Below are positions 51,894 through 61,231 of a stretch of DNA of 64,000 nt, piece after piece. The DNA lies in contig CAJZBQ010000009.1 of assembly GCA_914767885.1 (NCBI GenBank), forward strand, positions 434,001 to 498,000, given 5' to 3'. How positions within the stretch are numbered: the stretch's first letter is position 1; each line of letters begins with the position of its first letter. The notes below the pieces were generated by a model. It had not been told where the DNA came from. It ran no database searches and saw only the letters and a list, made by a program, of their open reading frames with translations. The DNA is from Blepharisma stoltei. Taxonomy: Eukaryota > Ciliophora > Heterotrichea > Heterotrichida > Blepharismidae. The position numbers and the translations under genes are program-made.

Positions 51894-54800
51894 TTAGCTT
51901 CGCTGAGCCTTAATATCTTCAAGGGCTTGGTAAAGTCTGCCAAGCTGATCCATAACACTATGTTGATTTTGCTCTTGGACTTGTCCATTTCTTGCCAACT
52001 CATTTTTCAATGCATTTTGTACATCAGTTATTTTATTATGCAGGCTATTAATGTGGCTCGCAATTTCTCCAGTCGCTTTTTCTTTTAATTCTTTATCTGC
52101 TTGTAATTTCGCGATGGCTTCATGAAGCTCTTTTACCTCATTTCCAAACGCTTCTACTCTAGTAGCCAAGCTGTTTGATTTTGGCCTTTCTGGCTCTTTG
52201 TCATTTAAATGGGTTTCTATATGAGTCAGCCTACTTTTTACAGCACCAAGCTCGCTGTTTCTAATTTCTTTTATAGTTTCTTCAATTGCTTCATGAGCTA
52301 ATGCTAGATGTTGATGATTATTCAGCAGATTTTGCTCAGAATTTGTATTTTGTTCTAAAATCTGGACATTTTGGGTTTGGACGTCCACAAGTTTTTGGTT
52401 TTGTTCAGCAATTGCAGTTTGAATTTCGTTTTGGGCTGCAGTAAGAAGAGATTTCAACTGCGAAACTTCATCAAGAAGAAGCTTAATTGAGATAGAGTTA
52501 TATTGTTTTTCTGAGCCTTCAAGGTGGCTTAGCATAGAATTTATGATATGGTGGACTTGGAGATCTTCAAGCGACAAAGTGTTTTCGTCAGACTGCTTAA
52601 ATAGAACTTCTACCTTATCATCAATTTCTTTGCTTGTGGCTAATATATCTTGTTTCATTGCTTCCAGCTCTTTATTAGTTTTTTCTGCGATTTCTTGTTT
52701 TGCGTCTTCTATTTCTTTTCTAGTAAACATTTCAGTCTCTTTAGCTGCATTCATTAAGGCTTCTTCCATTTTTTCTAGGTTTCTGAACATGATTTGGATA
52801 TTGTTGTCGTTATCAATAAGCCCATCTTTCATATCCATAACTTCTACAACTGAAATCATATTTTCTACACAGTCTTTGACAGCGAGTTTTATATTTAGCT
52901 GCTGCTTTAGGTCATCAATTCTTTCTTTTGACTCATTTTCTACGTTTCCAAGGCTTTCACGAAGATTGTCGAAATTGTCTTGGAATTCGTTGTGGAGGTC
53001 TTTTATCCAGTTACCAGTTAAATTTGCAAGGACTGCTTTTTGCCGCTCTATGGTGTTAAGAGTGTAGTCTTCAACGACTGAGTTGATCATGTCTTTTAAG
53101 CACCGTTCTACTTCGATTCTTTCTCTATTTTCTTTCATTATTTCTTTTATGCTATAGTAATTAATTATATTTTAAAATATCAGAATTAATGATCATTTTT
53201 ATATTAATTATTTATTGGTAATATAAGTGTTTTATAAGACTTTATTTGATAAATTATAGCTTCTTATGCCCTTTTTTTGATTTTTCTCCCATTTGCTGTC
53301 TTTCGTTTGATTCATTTTTAAAGAAATTTGATGTTTCAGTTCTAAGTTCTTCAGCCACTTTGGATGTGTAGTATTTCATTAAGTCTTCTAGTCCTGAAAT
53401 TCTGACATTTAGGCTTTTTAGAATCCCTTCTTCTGAATGGTTACGTTCAGCTATTTCTTGGGTAATTAATGCTCGGCATAAAGCTTTGACTGCTTCAGAG
53501 CTTTGTGTTACCCCTTCTTGAAGCATGTGGCTTATATACCTTTAGGTATAGATAACTCGCAAATATAAAGGTTTCTATCTATTTATTATGATTTTTATGC
53601 TAGAAATAACCATTTATAAAGGTATAAATTTTCAAGCCTCTCCATAAAATTTTTCGCATTTTTTTCTCTTTCCAATTTTTCACTTGCTATCTGCTCATTC
53701 AGAGTGTTTTTAATTCCATTTGATTCAGCTGTAATAGCTAAAGATGATGCTGCTTGAACTGACTGGATTTCGTTTCTCAGCTCTTCTTTCGCTTTTTCAA
53801 GCTCTTTATTGATATAGAAATTTCCCATAGATGGCGCTGTTTGCCCTTGATTTGCCCACTGGGGAAATTTTTTGTTCGACCAGTCCCATATGGTTTGGTC
53901 AAACCAAAAAATTTTTCTCATGGGCAAATCAAGGGCAAACAGCGCCATCTATGGGAAATTTCTATATTTTCTCTTTCTCTTTCTACTTCTATTGCAAGCT
54001 GCGTTTCTGTATTTATATTCGAAGAAATTTCTGACACATATTCTTGTGTCCATTGTTTTATCGGCTCTTTTGCGTCTTCTATTTCAGAAAACAGCTGATC
54101 TGAGAGTTTCCCAAAATCATTCCTCACATTTTCTACCTCATTCCTCACATTTCCCTATAGGGGTTTTCCCTATATGGTTCGATAAGGGCCGTGGGTTCCC
54201 GTGGAATCCCTCTGTTGGTCAAACCAACTCAGTGCGTTGGTTTGACCAATTCATGGTTTGCTCAACCAGCAGAGGGATTCCACGGAGAACCTACGGCCTT
54301 ATCGGGCTATATAGGGAAAAAACCTTTATCTCATTCTGATTTTCCTCAATTTTCCCATTAACTTTTTCAATCTCTTGTTTTGTGTGTTCTATCATTTCTT
54401 TTTTGCTATTTTCTAGCTTGTTTTTTAGCACGCCATCTAGCATCAAAATTTCTTCTTTTCTCTTTTTACTTTCTTCTAAAATCCCATAAAACATATCAGA
54501 TTTCATGTTTTTCTGCATCTGGTCTAGCCTAGAAGCTAAAGTTTGAGACTGCTCCAATTGTAAATTTGCTATATTTTTTTCGGTGTCTGTTTTTAATTGA
54601 TGGAGTTCTTTGTTAATTTGGTCAGACATTTGGTTCATAGAATTTTTGACCCTTTGTTCAACTACTCCGTCTTCGAAATTTATTTGGCTTTTTACCTGCT
54701 CTAGCTGGTTTTCGAACTCTTCTTGGACTCTTTTAAGCTCCCTTAAATAAAGCTCAGATTTTTCTCGGCCATCTAGGTAGCGCTTATTGCAGTCATTAAA

Positions 54801-56647
54801 ATCGTCTTCTAGCCTTTGATTTATTGAGCTTATCTGGGAATCAAGATTTGCCTTGAATTCTTCTTTTCATGCATTTCATGCTTGGTCTCTTTGGTCAGCT
54901 TCATTTTGCATGCTAAAAATCAAACTTTTGACCCTGTTTTCGCTTGACATCATTTGGTTTTCTAATGAAACTGTCTTTTGATCAATGACTTGGGCTATGC
55001 TCTGCATGTGGTTGTGAGCAGCAACTTGCTGTTCAACCCTTAGCTTAGCTTCTTCCTGCAGGGATTCTTCAAGTCCTTCAATTCTGGAGTATAGCCCATC
55101 TTTTATGCTTGATATTATTTGTGTTATATCTTTGATATTTTCAGTCATCATGGTCTGGACTTTTCCAACATGTGCAGTCCCAGTTTCTTTGACTCTGCCA
55201 ATAATTTCATGTAAAGCAGTCAGGCCTTCTTGCATCATTCCTAAAATATTTCTTTCTCTATCAGCAATATTTCTCTCATCGTTTCTTATCCTTTGATAAA
55301 TAAATTATTTTTTTTTTAAAAAATATATAGGCAATTGCATAGAATAGCCTGATAAGTCCGTAAAGATGGAGGAATCCTCTTTTCAGGCCAACCCAGGTTA
55401 GTCTAACCACTGGAGATTTGGCAATTGAGTCACAAAAAATCATTTGTCAACTCTCCATCACTGAGTCCTTATCTGCCAATTCTAGGCAATTGTCTATACT
55501 ATAAATTGCATAATATTTAGAAATCTATCATATAAATTCTTGCACAAACTGTAATTTTCCTTCAGTCCACTGTCTATACTCCCTTTCAATTTGTGTTCTT
55601 ATCGATGCTTCTTCATCCACTCTTTTCTGCATATTTCCTAAAACACTTTTTATATATTCAGCTTCATTTCTATTTTTTTCTTCCCTTGTTTGTTCAAGCG
55701 CAGTTGCCTGATGTCGACTTCCTTTTTGAGCTTCCATGATATCATCCCTATACTGTTGGAATCTCCTTGCCATTTCTTTTTCTTGGTTTCTCATTTGTTG
55801 ATAAAGTTCTTGAATTTGTTTATATGAGTCTTGTTGAGATTGATCTCTTTGTCTTCTTTCTTCTATTAAAGCTTCTTTTAAGCTTTGGATGTTTAAAGCT
55901 ACTTCATTAGGCACGCCTTGAGGTTCAGGCGGCATAATTGCTCGTGGCATCTTGCTTAAATGCTCGATTTCTCTTTCAGCTGAAGAATTCTTTAATTCTA
56001 ACTGATCCACTTTTCGCCTCATTCCATTCATTTCAATTGACATTTTTTCAAATGAAGTCTGCATGGTATTTTTTATGATCTTTATAGCATCTTGCAGCAT
56101 GAGAAGCTGCTGAGCGTTGTCTTTTCAGAGATGAGTGTCACGTTCTTCTATTATTTTCAGCTCTTTGTGAAGACGATTAGGAAAATCATCACCAAAGCCG
56201 ATAAGTCTTCGCTCAATACTTGCACGGATATAGCTTAGGTGTGTGGTAAGCGCATTCAGGACTCTTTTTCTCTGAGAATTATTATATTGGTTAATCAGCT
56301 TCAAGTTGACAAGTCTATTTGAAATTAATTCTATATAATGATTCCACATTGCTAGCTTAAGGCTAATGAAAATAATAACAGATTAAAAGAGTGCTAAAAA
56401 CTATATCAAGTAGTTGGAGCTCAAGCTCACGGATTCTGCCACGCATTTCGATCATTGGAGCGTCTTCAGGGATAAAAGTTGCTTTGGGGGTTTCAGCTTG
56501 TTCTGCACTAATAAACTCACGAGACCCACGGCTTTGAATATGTGGTAAAAAAGAGTTACGGGTTGATAATGACGGAGGAGTAGGCTGGGAGCGGAATATA
56601 TCAGCGACACCTTCTCGTTGTCGCCGCTGTTCAATTTTTCTTGACAT
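51894..56647 (-). CDS. 1309-residue coiled-coil protein interrupted by six IESs
   Basis: Short Ser/Pro-rich head (MSRKIEQRRQREGVADIFRS, PTPPSLSTRNSFLPHI), then almost continuous heptad repeats to the C-terminus (LGRLYQALEDIKAQRS). TGA codons are Trp (IEEERDTHLWKDNAQQ; FIWYQRIRNDE). IESs at 53150, 53535, 53813, 54136, 55299 and 56355 each contain a stop or frame change, and all six removals together leave one frame. It is probably a cytoskeletal, basal-body or Golgi-tether type structural protein; composition does not discriminate. Confidence 0.82.
53150..53258. other. 109-bp IES in the coiled-coil gene
   Basis: AT-rich, TA-bounded. Excision gives SKKGHKKLKEIMKENRER. A TA pair 8-9 bp further left also keeps frame, so the exact cut is uncertain. 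Confidence 0.7.
53535..53626. other. 92-bp IES with TATACCTTTA ends
   Basis: Inverted ends TATACCTTTA on both sides; excision gives MERLENLSHMLQEGVTQ. End sequence is close to that of the 31076-31155 IES, suggesting a shared small family. Confidence 0.82.
53813..53964. mobile_element. 152-bp palindromic IES, copy 2 of a twin pair
   Basis: Reverse complement is nearly identical to 33357-33509 (a handful of differences over 152 bp). Excision gives ERERENINKELEKAKEEL in frame. High identity means recent copying. Confidence 0.93.
54136..54328. mobile_element. about 193-bp palindromic IES
   Basis: Arms TTTTCCCTATAT..CGATAAGG..CCG with GGAATCCCTCTGTTGGT and complement; centre GGTTTGACCAATTC. The right cut chosen by frame (NQNEIENVRNDFGK) lies about 20 bp outside the palindrome, next to a duplicated GTGAGGAATG. 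Confidence 0.72.
55299..55527. mobile_element. 229-bp IES with palindromic core
   Basis: Contains inverted arms with TATAGGCAATTG / CAATTGTCTATA and AGGACTCAGTGATGGAG-type stems around GGTTAGTCTAACC (about 55327-55500), flanked by AT-rich DNA. Excision gives QEFIWYQRIRNDE with TGA as Trp. Confidence 0.8.
56355..56403. other. 49-bp IES, the shortest in the window
   Basis: TA-bounded, ends TAGTTTTTAGC / TAGCTTAAGGC. Excision gives ELQLLDIAMWNHYIELI. Another TA pair gives ELQLAMWNHY, so length could be about 58 bp. Confidence 0.65.
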
Positions 56648-56877
56648 AATTTAAAATATAAGCAATGTGGCGTTTCCCAATTCTTTATATTTTCATATGG
56701 AAGGATTTTAATAAGTTTTCTTGTGATAATTCGTATAGTGATTATAAGACTTTATTAGCGATATTAAGAATTCCTAATATAAAATTTGCAAATTAAAGGA
56801 CAGATAATAAATAAATAGAATGGTTTATAATAATAAGAATTCAAATTTAGGCTAATAGATAATGCTTATAAAAAAGA

Positions 56878-58687
56878 ATGGGAAACTGTTGCCTCAATCC
56901 AGCCGCTCAGAGTTTGTTGCCAAACCCTACAAATGAGCCAGAGTACCATAAGCACCAGGTCATCCATATCTATGAAAAAGATAGGTTTGACAGAATAATC
57001 AGCAGCTATAATTAAAATATGACGTCGCTCGAATTTTCTGGTCTCCGACCAAAAATTCATCTCTTATAAGTTTTAAATATGAGGTTTACCCTGATGAATT
57101 TATCCCAACTATGTCAGGGAAGCAAGAGCTGGGTGTTTTTCCTACTGGACTCCTGACCTTAGAGAATCGAATTTTCCAGATGGGCACCTGGTCCCCGAGC
57201 CTTAAAGGAAAATGGTGCAAAATTCGCCCCAGAGCGGTGTTGAGGGTAGCATAGTCAAGCAACCTGACAGTGGACGTTAAACGTGCTATAGATAATTAAT
57301 ATATATAAGAATAATCGGCAGCCAAGGCGTAAAATTTGAATTACTGGCTCCTATACATCAAGAAACTTTAATTGCCAGTGCAGCAAAAATTCCTGTGCGT
57401 GTTACAGGATGTGTTATTCCTGGACTGGACCCTCGTGGTGAGATTAATAAGGAATGCCAAGATATTTATACATTTTTCCAAAAAGAAGATATATTTTTTT
57501 GCATGACTTTATTGTATTATTTTCTTTATTTAATAATTATTTTATATAATAAAATATAAAATTTATTAAATTAATTTCTTCTCCTTATATAACTGAATAC
57601 TATTTTGGCAGTTCTATTTGACGGCCATGGCAAAGAAGGACAAAAAATTGCAAAATTCTGTAAGGATTACATGGTCACTTTCTTCACTGAAAATTTTTCA
57701 AAATTCAACGAAAATCCTATTGACGCTATTGTTGAGTTAGTCCAAGAATGCGACGAAAGTTTAAGCTCAAGCGGAATTGCGTCAAACTTATCCGGAGCCA
57801 CTGCTGTTGTCGTTGTAATTAGTCCTTCCGGAATCCATGCAGGTAGTGTAGGGGACTCTAGAGCTATTTTAGCCACTTTACCGAGAGAAAGTGCTGTTAT
57901 TAAGCCTCAGAATGTCCCCCATAAGATTTCCTCAAAATGGTCTCATAAAGCTCTTCCTATGCGAATTCTGTCACCAGTCACTATAACAGTTGACCAAAAA
58001 CCTAATCATGCTGAAGAGCTTAAAAGAATCACCGCATCTGGAGGGGTTGTAGAAAAAATCACTGACGATCAAGGCAACCCAGTTGGCCCTTATAGAGTGT
58101 GGCTTAAAAAAGGAAACTACCCAGGCTTAGCCATGTCAAGATCTATTGGTGACACCATAGCTCACGAAATCGGGGTCACGTCCACCCCTATTTGTAATAG
58201 TTTTGAGCTTTATCCTGAGTGTGACCAGTTTATAGTTTTAGCATCAGATGGGCTATGAGATGTGATGGACAACCAAGAAGTTTCAAATTTTGTGGAAAAA
58301 TACAGATCAATCACCAAGCATTTTCCTTCTGATGAATACCCAGCTAAACATACTAATTCTACCATTGCAAGATTGCTGTGTGAAGAAGCAAGATACAGAT
58401 GATTTGGAGTTGTTGAAGATGAAGATGTAATGATAGATGATATTTCAGTAATAGTAATAGAATTCACCAGTGTCGAGCCGATGGCGATTGCCGAAAAATC
58501 ACCGAGAAATGAGAGAAATATAAAGAAATTCCAAAGCATTTCGTTTGAAAGTGAAATGATTAAGCAGAAAACAATTGTGAGGAATGATCCGCATAGAGGA
58601 AGTATTACGAAAGGAGAAGAACATAATGAGATTTTGGAAGCTGCAATAGAGGTGATGCATGAAGAAGAAGGCAATGATATTAAATAA
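56878..58687 (+). CDS. PP2C-family protein phosphatase, N-acylated
   Basis: 460 residues after removal of a 316-bp TSD-flanked insertion and a 111-bp IES. Start MGNCCLNPAA (myristoylation/palmitoylation pattern). PP2C motifs in order: AVLFDGHGKEGQ (metal Asp), SGATAVVVV, AGSVGDSRAI, GLAMSRSIGDT, IVLASDGLWDVM with TGA as Trp, and a final DDISVIVIE. Mg/Mn-dependent Ser/Thr phosphatase, probably membrane-tethered. The FELLAPIHQETLIASAAK leader is not part of the catalytic domain. Confidence 0.92.
57007..57322. mobile_element. 316-bp TSD-flanked insertion in the PP2C gene
   Basis: Duplicated target AGAATAATCRGCAGC (56992-57006, 57308-57322; one A/G difference), containing TA. GC-rich centre; a weak variant (AAAATATGACGTC) of the usual end motif near the left. 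Excision gives RFDRIIGSQGVKFELL. Confidence 0.85.
57490..57600. other. 111-bp IES in the PP2C gene
   Basis: AT-rich, TA-bounded, weak end similarity. Excision gives FFQKEDILAVLFDGHG, restoring the first PP2C motif to its proper context. Confidence 0.82.
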
Positions 58688-58767
58688 AAAAAAATTATGA
58701 ATAATTAGGAATTAATAAATTTTTTATTTATTTATTTTTTTATTTTTTTTAAAAAAATAAATTAAAT

Positions 58768-59307
58768 TTATTTATAGAGAATTAATAGTCTTTTCAAGGT
58801 AGTAATTCTATCATGAAAAGGCTGAAGTGGCGTGTTTGATCGAAAATGATTTCTCCTTGAAAGCTTTGATGGTGATGAGCTTTTTGATTGTGACTGCGGT
58901 CGAGAAATTAATTCGATTGAATTTGCGGAATTGTTTATAAGTTTAATATTTCGAAAGCTTAAAAGGTCAATATTGTCTAAGCTAAACTCGGATTTTGTCC
59001 TCATAGATTGAGGGGAGTTAGTACTGTATTTTCTTGGGGATTCTGAAAAATCTCTAATTCTTTCATAGACTGTATCTATTGTAGGGAACTCTTTGGGTGG
59101 GCTGATTGAACTGGCTCTTTGTTTGTTTTTTCGATAGTTTATTAAGCTTTTGGGAATTTTGATTTTTTGTCCTGCCATGAAATCTCTGATTTGTTTTCTG
59201 GATAAAAATTACTTTGGTTTTTCGTTTGAGGCTTTGGGGGTTTTCTTTTTTTTGGGAATAAAAACAGAGATGTTAGCAGATGTGTCTTCTTTTATTGCAG
59301 GAAGCAT
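58768..59307 (-). CDS. unknown Ser/Lys-rich protein
   Basis: 174 residues after removal of a 15-nt intron, from the first in-frame ATG at 59307 (MLPAIKEDTSANISVFIPKK). The open frame extends about 50 nt further upstream (PERIKRINKFSKISQ), so the true start may lie beyond an unrecognised IES or intron. Basic, Ser-rich, with RASSISPPKEFPTIDTVYER and SRPQSQSKSSSPSKLSRRNH. No domain recognised. 80 bp from the convergent PP2C gene. Confidence 0.62.
59198..59212 (-). other. 15-nt intron
   Basis: GTAATTTTTATCCAG on the minus strand. Removal gives NEKPKKQIRDFMAGQK and bypasses an in-frame TAA. Confidence 0.82.
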
Positions 59308-59524
59308 TTGGGATATTTTTGAAAATTTATTTATTCTTTTGATTCGTTCAGGCCATTTTTCTTAGAAGAGCTATAATAATTCTCTATGCTTTTTATACTG
59401 AGATTGACTCTAATAGAAGGATTAGAAATACTTTATATTTAATGCTTGGTAAAGCAAATAGGCAATTATTTTTTTTGGGACTTAATTAGTGCTTATTGTG
59501 CATTTAGAAGCCACTAGTGCATTG

Positions 59525-59712
59525 CCTAGCTATAGAGGTTTCCTCTATATAGCGCTAAAAGCGCAGACATTTTCCCAGGAGCTTTCCAAGTTCGTCGGAC
59601 CAAATCGCTTTTTGGTCCGACCAAGGCATTGATTTGGTGCAACCTACCGATAAATTCCGATCAGAATTTATCGGCCTTACAGCGCCAAACATAGGAAACT
59701 TCTATAGCTAGG
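59525..59712. mobile_element. palindromic element between genes
   Basis: 188 bp. Arms CCTAGCTATAGAGGTTTCCT / AGGAAACTTCTATAGCTAGG continue through GCGCT; the centre has GGACCAAATCGCTTTTTGGT and the stem TCCGACC. Same general design as 13673, 20568 and 33357. Confidence 0.85.
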
Positions 59713-60220
59713 CTCGCTCTTTTAAGTCTTCACTCCTGATTTCATGGGGCATTTTATTAGCCTACTTGGAATACTTCTAAAGGTGCACACACTTACTCGC
59801 CGCCAAACCTCTCCAGAGGATTGCCTCGCTCTGTACTTGTCTCTGGATGTAACTCACCTAAGGGTCTTCCTCATAGGGAGGGTCAGAAAATTCTATGTCT
59901 TCTAAACTCCAAAGGCTGTGCTATAAACTATACATAGAGCTCCTGGCATTGCTAAAAAACATTTACTGAGAAAACCTAACCCTATAATAATATAGCTTCC
60001 ATAAGATGAGGATTTATTCCAAGAATGCCATTTGATTGCTATAATGGGGAATTATTTTTTTAAATATTGAGTATAGTAATTTTTAGTTTAAATTATAGCC
60101 TCTATATTTTTCACTGTAAATTTCCAAGATAACGATAATTATCATAGCAAATAAAAATTAAACATTAATCTTACATAAAGAAATAATATAGCCCATATTT
60201 ACTAATATATTTTCAACTGC
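59713..60220. other. intergenic with a GC-rich retroposon-like segment
   Basis: About 59750-60040 shares CACCTAAGGGTC, GAGAAAACC and GAATGCCATTT with the copies at 36056-36920, so it is probably the same class. I cannot define a target duplication, perhaps because the palindromic element inserted at its left border. The remaining 180 bp before the next gene is plain AT-rich DNA. Confidence 0.6.
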
Positions 60221-60950
60221 ATGTCTGTAAATTACAGAAGGCTGAGCTTTATCCTCTTTGCAATACTTTTAAGCTGAGCAAACATCACCTGTGATATCCT
60301 TTATGCTTGAAGAATGCAAGGCGCTCCTCTAAATGACTGTTTAATTGCTTTTCTAGCTATCCAGCCTTCAATTTATTTAGTTTACTACTGGCTCTATGTA
60401 ACAATTCCTATCATCTGTAACGAAATGTCTCTTCCAATATATGGAATCATCATTTCCTATCTTTTCCAAGGCCCAATTTTTGCATTAATTGCAGAGTTCA
60501 AGCTGATGCTCACAAAAGCTTATCCTAAATACAATGAATAAAGCACTATTAATAGTCATTATCCTATTTATTATTAAAAATAAAATAATGGCAACCTGTA
60601 TAAATTTTTATATTCACTATAATTAGGTATATTATCTTACACTTGTAGCAGGGCCTGAGTCATATGGTGACAGAATAAAACAAGACTTTCTATCACACTT
60701 GATTGTCCACGCGCTATTTCAAAGTGTTCCTATGGGGATTTTGCAAATAGTTACAAATATTGATCAAGGCGTATGAGATGAAATTACTATAGTGAGCCCG
60801 ATAATTTCTTTATTGATGGCAGCTACAGGATTTTTTAGCTTGACTGTTTTTATGAAAATGAACACAGGCGGGCTAGAATGGATACAAAAGAAGAAGAAAA
60901 CAACAGGTGTATATACTTTATCACCGCTAGACGCTGATCTAACTATTTAA
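60221..60950 (+). CDS. XK-related-like membrane protein
   Basis: 211 residues after removal of a 94-bp IES. About five membrane helices; the start MSVNYRRLSFILFAILLSWA is hydrophobic. After the junction (KYNEYLTLVAGPESYGDRIK) the sequence LSHLIVHALFQSVPMGILQI .. GVWDEITIVSPIISLLMA resembles the LFEsxPQ..IQ..N region of XK/XKR scramblase-related proteins. TGA is Trp in LLSWAN, LYAWRM and GVWDE. Family link tentative. Confidence 0.65.
60539..60632. other. 94-bp IES
   Basis: AT-rich, TA-bounded. Excision bypasses the TAA at 60539 and joins the two halves of the membrane protein. Confidence 0.78.
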
Positions 60951-61231
60951 ACATAAGGATTTATATATTGGATATATTTGAATTATGTTAATTTATAACA
61001 GTAGGAAAAAATCTAATTTTAAATAGCATATATATTAAATTATATTTTGCTGTATATGAAATAAACTTCCTTAATTTTTTAATTTTATATTCAACATAAT
61101 ATTTTATTTTGAAATAACTTGTTTTGAAATTGTTTTTATCTTAAATTTTTGAAAAACTATTTATTTCTTGATTTTTCTTATTAGTAAAAGCCATTTTGCA
61201 TTGCGTAATTATTAGTGAAAAATATAAATTA

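Noticed and set aside
58768-59356. Start of the Ser/Lys-rich protein at the ATG at 59356
   Set aside because: That ATG is in a different frame from the downstream exon; the first in-frame ATG is at 59307.
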